In this document: in pieces, positions 58,069-64,000 of the stretch
Layout: each line of letters starts with the position of its first letter
Numbering within the stretch: position 1 is the stretch's first letter
DNA from: Psychrosphaera sp. F3M07
Lineage (GTDB): Bacteria; Pseudomonadota; Gammaproteobacteria; Enterobacterales; Alteromonadaceae
Direction of reading: 5' to 3'
Length of the DNA stretch: 64,000 nt
NCBI RefSeq assembly: GCF_018860345.1
Contig: NZ_JAHKPJ010000025.1
Location: 186,001 to 250,000, forward strand
Position numbers and translations under genes: made by a program
The notes under the pieces: model-generated
Told to the model about the DNA's origin: nothing
Databases searched by the model: none
Seen by the model: the letters and a program-made list of their open reading frames with translations, nothing else

Positions 58069-59595
58069 TTAGCTAGGCCATTTATCTTTATACATGCCCT
58101 TTAACGTAGAGACATGATCTGGGAACACGTCATCGACTAATTGCCCACAATAATTTCGTGATTTAGTGTAATCAAACACCTTATTTAACTCTGTCGGTTG
58201 TATGATATTTGGCGTTGGAAAATGCCCCATTCCCATTAATATTACGTACCAAGATGGTCGTAAGTAGACTAAATAATTATCTAGTCTATTCAACATATCT
58301 TCAAAGTTACCGTCACCATTCCAAGCCGCTAACAACTCAGTTAAAGTCTCTGATTTTTTAGCATTACGACAATCACGCCAGTAGTCTGTGTCATTTCGGG
58401 AATTTAATACATAATGAGCAACAATATAATCTCGTATGCCTTCCATCATGTTATTTACCTTGTTATTAAATACAGTGTATTTGTCATTTTCATTTGGCTG
58501 ATCAACGGTCGATATATATTGTTCAATCGTATACTGCACTAACATTAGAGCTGTGGCTTCAAGCGGCTCTATAAACCCTTGAGATAACCCAACTGCCAGA
58601 CAATTGCTAACACTATGTTGTTGTAAACGCCCTACTTTCATTTTCAAGTGTCGTACTTTGACATTGTCGTCCGTTATCCCAAGGTGCTCTTTGAGCTCTT
58701 TTTCCGCCTCTTCTGAACTCACATAATCTGAACTGTATACATAGCCGTTACCATAACGATTCGCTAACGGTATTTGCCAAGCCCACCCATATTTTAATGC
58801 TGTGGAGCGTGTCTCTGGGGTGATACCTTCAGATAAATCAATATCTGTGGCTATAGCGACTGCAGAATCATTAAACAAGTTTTCTTTATAATGTTTGAAT
58901 TCAACCTTTAACGCATTTTGCATTAATAGGCTTTTAAAGCCTGTGCAATCCACAAATAAGTCTGCTTTATGTTTGCCGCTATTATTTGCTTCTACATATT
59001 TAATAAAGGCATCTAAGCCTTGCTGATCCACTTCTACATGCGAAATATCATCAATGATATGGTTAAGTCCGTTTTTAATCGCCCGATTTTTTAAAAACTC
59101 GCCCAGCAAGCCGGAATCAAAGTGATAACCATAATCGATATCTAAATTAGGGTATTTATTAGAAATGGGAGACGTTTTTTGCCTTGCCATTTGTGCTGTA
59201 ACAAAATAATGATCCGGATGTGCATTTGCTTGAACGCCTTTTCTTTGTAATTTGCTGTTATGAAAAAAAGGCTCTCCAGGTTTTATGTCTAACTCAGAGA
59301 AAAAAGGGTGAAAATAACTTTCATAGCCTTGTTTATCACTCCAGTTAGGAAATCGGATTCCAACTTTATAGGTGGCATTACATTGTGGCATCCATTCTTG
59401 ATCTGAAACTCCGAGGGTTTTAAAAAATTGTTTTAATGAAGGTGTAGATCCTTCACCCACCCCAATAATTCCGATATTATCTGACTCAATTAATGTAACG
59501 CTAGCGTCAGGCCAATTATGCATAAATAAATTAGCAGCCATCCAACCAGCGGTACCGCCACCACAAATTAAGATATCATTTGGTCTTGTATTCAT
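58069..59595 (-). CDS. Flavin-dependent tryptophan-halogenase-family protein
   Basis: The FAD motif GGGTAG is at residues 12-17 and VGEGSTPSL at about 46-54. The catalytic lysine is kept as K77 in CNATYKVGIRF (K79 in PrnA). The halogenase motif WxWxIP reads WAWQIP, and the glutamate motif reads EPLEATAL where PrnA-like enzymes have PLEST. These features suggest a working FADH2-dependent halogenase of the branch common in Alteromonadales next to TonB receptors, whose substrates are mostly unknown. I use the ATG at 59595, behind AGGAA. Length is 508. A terminator lies between it and the receptor gene. Confidence 0.9.
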   Translation of the reverse strand: MNTRPNDILICGGGTAGWMAANLFMHNWPDASVTLIESDNIGIIGVGEGSTPSLKQFFKTLGVSDQEWMPQCNATYKVGIRFPNWSDKQGYESYFHPFFSELDIKPGEPFFHNSKLQRKGVQANAHPDHYFVTAQMARQKTSPISNKYPNLDIDYGYHFDSGLLGEFLKNRAIKNGLNHIIDDISHVEVDQQGLDAFIKYVEANNSGKHKADLFVDCTGFKSLLMQNALKVEFKHYKENLFNDSAVAIATDIDLSEGITPETRSTALKYGWAWQIPLANRYGNGYVYSSDYVSSEEAEKELKEHLGITDDNVKVRHLKMKVGRLQQHSVSNCLAVGLSQGFIEPLEATALMLVQYTIEQYISTVDQPNENDKYTVFNNKVNNMMEGIRDYIVAHYVLNSRNDTDYWRDCRNAKKSETLTELLAAWNGDGNFEDMLNRLDNYLVYLRPSWYVILMGMGHFPTPNIIQPTELNKVFDYTKSRNYCGQLVDDVFPDHVSTLKGMYKDKWPS

Positions 59596-59686
59596 ATCAT
59601 TTCCTAACAACCCCAGTTAAACATTTTGGTAAATTAACCGGAAACAATTTGAGATACCGTTTATTAATTTACAAAAAGGTTTAATT

Positions 59687-59714
59687 ATAAAAAAGGCCAG
59701 TCAATGACTGGCCT
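59687..59714 (-). terminator. Intrinsic terminator of the TonB receptor gene
   Basis: On the minus strand AGGCCAGT, a 5-nt loop and ACTGGCCT are followed by six T residues, 27 bp after the receptor stop codon. Halogenase expression would need read-through or its own promoter. Confidence 0.88.
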
Positions 59715-59740
59715 ATTAATCTATCAAGTAAACCTAAGTA

Positions 59741-62473
59741 TTAGAACTTGAAGTTTGCACCTACATAGAAACGACGGCCATTTTGGCTTTCAGTCGACAC
59801 AACTTTAGTGCCTGTGTAAGCATAGTTTTCAACATCACCATCGTTGATTAGGTAATTGTTGAAGCTTTCGTCAGTTAAGTTAACAATCTCAAATTTCACT
59901 GTGATGTTTTCAGAAACATCATAGCTTACTTGTGCATCCCACTGACCCGTTTCATCACGGAAAGTTGGACCAAACTCAGTGTTAGACGTGAAGTATTCTG
60001 AACGATAGTTGTAGTTCAAACGCGCACTATAATCATCAGTTTCATAAAATACACCTAAGTTATAAGCATTTTCTGAAACATCAGGGAATGGAACTGTTCC
60101 AGCTACATCTACGAATTCTCCATCAATTTCTTGTACCGATACAAAACTACCTTCTGATGCGTCTACCATAGTGTAGTTAGCAAAGGCACCAAAACCGTTA
60201 TCAAAGATATGTTGAACTTGTAATTCAATACCAGTGTAATCCGCTTCATCACCATTTTCAGGACGGTTAAGTTGGTTATATTGCACACCATCAATAACGT
60301 CACGTACCGTGTTGTTAAAGAAGAAGTTGGTGATGTCTTTACGGAAGAAAGTACCACTAACTAAAGATGAATCAGAGAAGTACCATTCTAAACCTAAGTC
60401 AAACGAAGTAACTTCTGTTGGTTTTAGTTTAGGGTTACCCATGTCACCACGACCAGTTTCCGGCGTTAAGTTATACGCAGGAGCCATAGAGAATGGTGAA
60501 GGACGTGCAATACCTTGTGAGAATGACGCTCTCGCTAATACATCATCAGCAAGGTCATACGTTAAGTTAAAGCTAGGTAATATGTAGCTGTAATCATTTT
60601 CAACAACAACGGCATTTGCTGCTGCATCGTAACCGTTAGACGTTGAATCTGTAGATGTATAACGTAAACCAAAGTTACCGCGGTAGTTTTCACCTTCAAA
60701 GTTTGCCATTGCATATGCTGCAATAATAGTTTCTTCAATGTTAAACGATGCTAATGCTTGGAAGCTGTCTTTATTTAAACACATAGTACCAGCATCAACT
60801 AATGCAGCAGTACATTCAGGTTGAGCGTACATAGCAGCCATCATTTTGTCTTTATCAGGGGCAAAATAAGTTTGGCTATCTAATGAGTTACCGTCATGTG
60901 CAATATCAAGTAATTCGCCAGACCAGAAATCTTCTGCAGGACCTAAAGAACCAGCGCCCCATGCACCTAAGTTAGATAAATTATCTTGGTGACGAGTTTG
61001 CTCAAAGTTACGATCTTTTACTTTACCACCAAACTTAACCGAGGTAATTGGACCATATTCCACTTCAATAGTGACATCAGCTTGTGCATAAGTTTCTGCA
61101 TCAGTTACTTCATTATATTGGTTGAATATACCACCTAACCACATTTGGTCAGTCGGATTAGACATCCAAGAGTTTGCGCCATCAAAGTCGATTGCTGGAC
61201 CGTGAGCTGAAGGGTTTGGATTTGAGAAAATAATACCAGCACGATCGTCTAGTGGATCGGCCCAGAACTCAGTAAAGAAGTCATAAATGTCGCCTTTACC
61301 TTCTGTTGTACCAACTTGGAAATGTACTAAACCAAAGTCAGCTTCGTAATTGATGTTTAAATCAAATACAGACGTGCCCATTTTAGAACCATCACGGTAG
61401 ATGTTGTCATAAGCTAAGAACTGTGGAACCCAACCGGTTTGATTTGGATCACCGTAATAAGTCATAGAAGTCAGGTAACCATTTTCTGTTGTACCTTCAC
61501 GAGCAAATTCATCACCCACTGCAATACCACGGAAAGGAATACCTATCATGTTTGAGTTAACGTTAGATGCTTCCATTTCAGAGAAAAGGTAATGACCTGT
61601 TACTTCTAATTTATCTGTTGCCATCCACTGTGCAGTAACGTCAAAGTTTACACGTTCACGATCTTGTTTAAATACCGCAGAACCAACCCCCCAAGGTGTA
61701 GAACCTTGTTCAGTTGCGCCGGCAGGTGGTGTTACGCTAATTCTAGCAATACCAGGCCCGAACCAACCAAAGTCAGACTCTTGTGAATGACGTTCAACTG
61801 TACGATTTTGCATTGCAGCAGAAACCACAACACCAAATGTTTCTTCTTCATTTTTCCAGCTAGAAACAATAGAACCACTTGGATCCCACTGCTCTGGTAA
61901 TGCAGAATATTGCATATCTACAGAACCAGCAATTGTGCCAGAGTCCATATCAAGAGGCTTACGTGTATTAACGATAACCGTGCCGCCTAGTGCACCTTCT
62001 TCAATATCAGCTTGAGGGGTTTTATAAACTTCTAGACCGCCAACCATTTCTGATGCAAGCATTTCGAAGTTAAAGTTACGACCTGTATTGTTTAATACAA
62101 ACCACTGTGCAGTACCAACGGCTTGGCCGTTAAGCAAGGTAACGTTTTGGTTTGGCGTGAAACCACGAATTGTAACACCTTCGCCTTCACCAAAGTCACG
62201 ACTGATTGTTACACCCGGGATACGTGAAAGTGTATCTGCAACATTTTTGTCAGGGAACTTACCAATATCTTCCGGAGTGACCGTGTCAACGATCGCATTA
62301 GCAAAACGTTTTTGATTTAAGTTCTTTTTATTACTTGCACGAATACCTGTTATCTCGATAGTTTCGATATCTTGTGCTTTTTCTTTATCATCAGCTGCAA
62401 AAGCTGTTGAAGTTGACATAGACGCAGCAATTGCTAGCGCTACTGTTGAATATTTTAGACGAGTGTTTTTCAT
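59741..62473 (-). CDS. TonB-dependent receptor, oligosaccharide-uptake type
   Basis: This outer-membrane barrel has a signal peptide (STVALAIAASMSTSTAFA). The plug domain contains IETIEITGIRASNKKNLNQKR, DTLSRIPGVTISRD and VTIRGFTPNQNVTLLNGQ, the pattern of the Xanthomonas-Caulobacter-type receptors. The barrel ends in the aromatic-terminated strand RRFYVGANFKF. Length 910 fits. In Alteromonadales, members within nag regulons import chitooligosaccharides. The ATG at 62473 follows GGGAG; a GTG one codon earlier is less likely. A NagR-type operator lies 43 bp upstream. Confidence 0.93.
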   Translation of the reverse strand: MKNTRLKYSTVALAIAASMSTSTAFAADDKEKAQDIETIEITGIRASNKKNLNQKRFANAIVDTVTPEDIGKFPDKNVADTLSRIPGVTISRDFGEGEGVTIRGFTPNQNVTLLNGQAVGTAQWFVLNNTGRNFNFEMLASEMVGGLEVYKTPQADIEEGALGGTVIVNTRKPLDMDSGTIAGSVDMQYSALPEQWDPSGSIVSSWKNEEETFGVVVSAAMQNRTVERHSQESDFGWFGPGIARISVTPPAGATEQGSTPWGVGSAVFKQDRERVNFDVTAQWMATDKLEVTGHYLFSEMEASNVNSNMIGIPFRGIAVGDEFAREGTTENGYLTSMTYYGDPNQTGWVPQFLAYDNIYRDGSKMGTSVFDLNINYEADFGLVHFQVGTTEGKGDIYDFFTEFWADPLDDRAGIIFSNPNPSAHGPAIDFDGANSWMSNPTDQMWLGGIFNQYNEVTDAETYAQADVTIEVEYGPITSVKFGGKVKDRNFEQTRHQDNLSNLGAWGAGSLGPAEDFWSGELLDIAHDGNSLDSQTYFAPDKDKMMAAMYAQPECTAALVDAGTMCLNKDSFQALASFNIEETIIAAYAMANFEGENYRGNFGLRYTSTDSTSNGYDAAANAVVVENDYSYILPSFNLTYDLADDVLARASFSQGIARPSPFSMAPAYNLTPETGRGDMGNPKLKPTEVTSFDLGLEWYFSDSSLVSGTFFRKDITNFFFNNTVRDVIDGVQYNQLNRPENGDEADYTGIELQVQHIFDNGFGAFANYTMVDASEGSFVSVQEIDGEFVDVAGTVPFPDVSENAYNLGVFYETDDYSARLNYNYRSEYFTSNTEFGPTFRDETGQWDAQVSYDVSENITVKFEIVNLTDESFNNYLINDGDVENYAYTGTKVVSTESQNGRRFYVGANFKF

Positions 62474-62515
62474 CACTTGCTCCCGACGTTGTTGTTGTTT
62501 TTAGTTTATTATGTA

Positions 62516-62533
62516 AATGACAGCGTTGTCATT
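62516..62533. promoter_or_regulatory. NagR-type operator upstream of the TonB receptor
   Basis: AATGACAGCGTTGTCATT is an 18-bp palindrome with one central mismatch pair, fitting TGACAnCGnTGTCA. It lies 43 bp upstream of the receptor start and about 225 bp upstream of the LacI-family gene. A right half site, CGTTGTCA at 62704-62711, is closer to that gene. Confidence 0.82.
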
Positions 62534-62758
62534 AAACTAAACTAGGATTGCTTAAAAGGCAATCAACTTTTCAATTAATAGTTTAACTTTTGACCTAAAA
62601 TAAATACATCACACTGTTTTTAAAGAAAAAATATTTTTGAACTTTTTTGTACAGTGGGTGTTATTTAGACAAATATTTTCGTAAAAATGCAAAAACTGTC
62701 TACCGTTGTCAAATAAATGAGTGTATGGTTAATCCATAATAAAATTAGAATAATAAAT

Positions 62759-63775
62759 ATGAAGATCACAATCAGTGAAGTAGCTGTAAAAGCAGGTGTT
62801 TCTATAAAAACAGTATCTCGTGTCATTAACAATGAGATAGGTGTTCGTTCGGCGACAAAAGATAAAGTACAAGCTGCAATGGATGAATTAAATTATCGTC
62901 CGAGCCAAGCAGCGAGAAGCTTAGCCAGCACGCAATCATTTCAAGTTGGGTTTATTTATGACAACCCTAATGCTTATTACATAATAGATATGCAAAATGG
63001 TATTTTGAATGTGTGCCGTAAACAAAACTACGAACTATTAATCCATCCTTGTGATGCTAAATCTGCCAATATTATTGACGAAGTTTTGTTTTTAATTAAA
63101 CGTTCAAATTTAGATGGGCTGGTATTAACTCCGCCGTTATCTGAAAACCAACAACTCATATTTGAATTGCAGAAACGTAACGTGAAATTTGTAAGAGTTA
63201 TATCTGGTAAAGGTATGGTTGAAGATGCAGCTCATTGCGTATATCTAAACGACCGAGCCGCTGCTTTTTCAGTGACCCAATATTTAATTGATCTTGGCCA
63301 TAAAGACATTGCGTTTATTTGTGGTGATCCTGAGCATAAGTCCAGTCCCGAACGATTTGAAGGTTACCAACAAGCCCTAAGACAAAACAATATTAAAATT
63401 GAACCTAACTTTTTAATTGATGGTGAATATTCATTTGAATCCGGTGTTAATGGTGCAAAACAGTTATTGTCTTTGAAAAAACGCCCAACGGCTATATTTG
63501 GCAGTAATGATGAAATTGCAGCGGGTGCTTTATTTGCCTGTAGATTAGATGGTATAGATATTCCAACTGAGATATCCATTGTTGGTTTTGAAAACAGCCC
63601 ATTCTCACGTCAAACATTACCAAAACTAACGACAGCAGATCAGCCTACTGAAAGTGTCGCGATTGCAGCCACACAGTTATTGATAAACCAGATTAAAAAC
63701 ATTCCTACCAATACAGTAATTGAGTTTAATCCAGAATTATTAGTCAGAGAGTCAACCACCAACTTTAACGGTTGA
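62759..63775 (+). CDS. nagR: LacI-family transcriptional regulator, probable NagR
   Basis: The N-terminal helix-turn-helix and hinge (MKITISEVAVKAGVSIKTVSRVINNE...NYRPSQAARSLAS) are of LacI type. A periplasmic-binding-like effector domain follows (LDGLVLTPPLS, HKDIAFICGDPEHKSSPERFEGY, AIFGSNDEIAAGALFAC, ISIVGFENSPFS). The ATG at 62759 places the helix-turn-helix at the very N-terminus, as usual; an ATG at 62717 would add 14 unusual residues. Location at the end of the locus and three matching palindromes point to NagR, which is released by GlcNAc-6-P in Shewanella. Its ligand here is inferred. Confidence 0.88.
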   Translation: MKITISEVAVKAGVSIKTVSRVINNEIGVRSATKDKVQAAMDELNYRPSQAARSLASTQSFQVGFIYDNPNAYYIIDMQNGILNVCRKQNYELLIHPCDAKSANIIDEVLFLIKRSNLDGLVLTPPLSENQQLIFELQKRNVKFVRVISGKGMVEDAAHCVYLNDRAAAFSVTQYLIDLGHKDIAFICGDPEHKSSPERFEGYQQALRQNNIKIEPNFLIDGEYSFESGVNGAKQLLSLKKRPTAIFGSNDEIAAGALFACRLDGIDIPTEISIVGFENSPFSRQTLPKLTTADQPTESVAIAATQLLINQIKNIPTNTVIEFNPELLVRESTTNFNG

Positions 63776-63800
63776 AGCGATAAAACTTCAAAAACATCAT

Positions 63801-63827
63801 AATACTCAGCAATTTATGCTGAGTATT
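63801..63827. terminator. Hairpin between nagR and the LysE-family gene
   Basis: An 11-bp perfect stem (AATACTCAGCA / TGCTGAGTATT) has a 5-nt loop between the two convergent stop codons. There is no clear T run, so strength is uncertain. Confidence 0.6.
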
Positions 63828-63843
63828 AACGCCTGTTGTTCAT

Positions 63844-64000
63844 TTAAGCGATTAGTACTGGGTACAATGAAGCAAGTAATAAAAAAGCCATAATTCCATT
63901 AAAGATCCGTAAACGTTTTACGCTCGATAATATTTTCTGCAACTTCTGTCCTAACACTACCCACACGCTAATTGATGGTAAGTTTACAGCGCCAAAAACT
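63844..64000 (-). CDS. LysE/RhtB family exporter, C-terminal part (cut by window edge)
   Basis: Read on the minus strand, 51 residues end in a stop at 63844. They include FGAVNLPSISVWVVLGQKL and VKRLRIFNGIMAFLLLASLYP, which match the last two helices of LysE-family translocators (amino-acid or small-molecule efflux). The N-terminus lies beyond the window. The substrate is unknown. Confidence 0.75.
   Translation of the reverse strand, partial: VFGAVNLPSISVWVVLGQKLQKILSSVKRLRIFNGIMAFLLLASLYPVLIA

Noticed and set aside
62717-62758. Earlier ATG at 62717 as the start of the LacI-family regulator
   Set aside because: It would add 14 residues in front of a helix-turn-helix that normally starts within a few residues of the N-terminus.
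1-64000. CRISPR arrays, transposons, prophage or integron elements
   Set aside because: I saw no regularly spaced direct repeats, transposase or integrase reading frames, and gene order is largely that of conserved chromosomal blocks.

Overview
The window is chromosomal DNA of an AT-rich marine gammaproteobacterium. Gene order and protein sequences fit the Alteromonadales, most likely a Colwelliaceae or Thalassotalea-like bacterium. Support for this comes from the lepA-lepB-rnc-era-recO and rpoE-rseABC blocks, the pilMNOPQ-aroK-aroB-damX-dam block, and the GlcNAc genes of Shewanella/Alteromonadales type (nagP, SIS-type nagB-II, BadF-type nagK, a LacI-type regulator). Taxonomy is inferred from gene content only. 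I saw no tRNA, rRNA, CRISPR array, transposase or prophage.

Layout. 1-16.5 kb is mostly minus-strand housekeeping: recO (partial), era, rnc, lepB, lepA, then the envelope-stress sigma factor operon rpoE-rseA-rseB-rseC. Plus-strand nadB follows, then ygfX without its usual partner sdhE, a LURP-one family gene and a DUF938 methyltransferase. Next is the methionine unit metA-metH(N)-metH(C), with methionine synthase split into two genes and three tandem MetJ boxes at the promoter. 16.5-20.3 kb holds small or regulatory genes: EAL-HDOD, ComEA-like, OxyR, a small secreted protein and DUF2970. 20.3-31.5 kb is dam, damX, aroB, aroK, pilQPONM and divergent mrcA. 31.5-42.1 kb is pmbA, yjgA, a large Ig-like lipoprotein, tldD, a nitrilase-family amidase and yhdP. 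42.5-46.4 kb is queG, a lone PAS protein and acs.

46.5-63.8 kb is an aminosugar/chitooligosaccharide locus. The operon nagK-nagB-II-nagA-nagP would phosphorylate, deacetylate and deaminate imported GlcNAc. A GH20 hexosaminidase lipoprotein would release GlcNAc from chitooligosaccharides, and a TonB-dependent receptor would import the oligosaccharides. A LacI-family regulator (NagR) sits at the end. Three palindromes of the form TGACAnCGnTGTCA lie in front of nagK, between the hexosaminidase and a vanadium-haloperoxidase-like gene, and in front of the TonB receptor. They tie these units into one regulon.

The most unusual part is inside that locus. A vanadium haloperoxidase-like lipoprotein and an FG-GAP/UnbV (CRTAC1-type) lipoprotein form a two-gene operon that diverges from the hexosaminidase. 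The shared promoter carries a 50-bp near-perfect inverted repeat centred on the NagR-type operator. A flavin-dependent tryptophan-halogenase-family gene lies downstream of the TonB receptor. Two unrelated halogenation-type enzyme families therefore sit in one predicted chitin/GlcNAc regulon, which is the best candidate here for an undescribed system.
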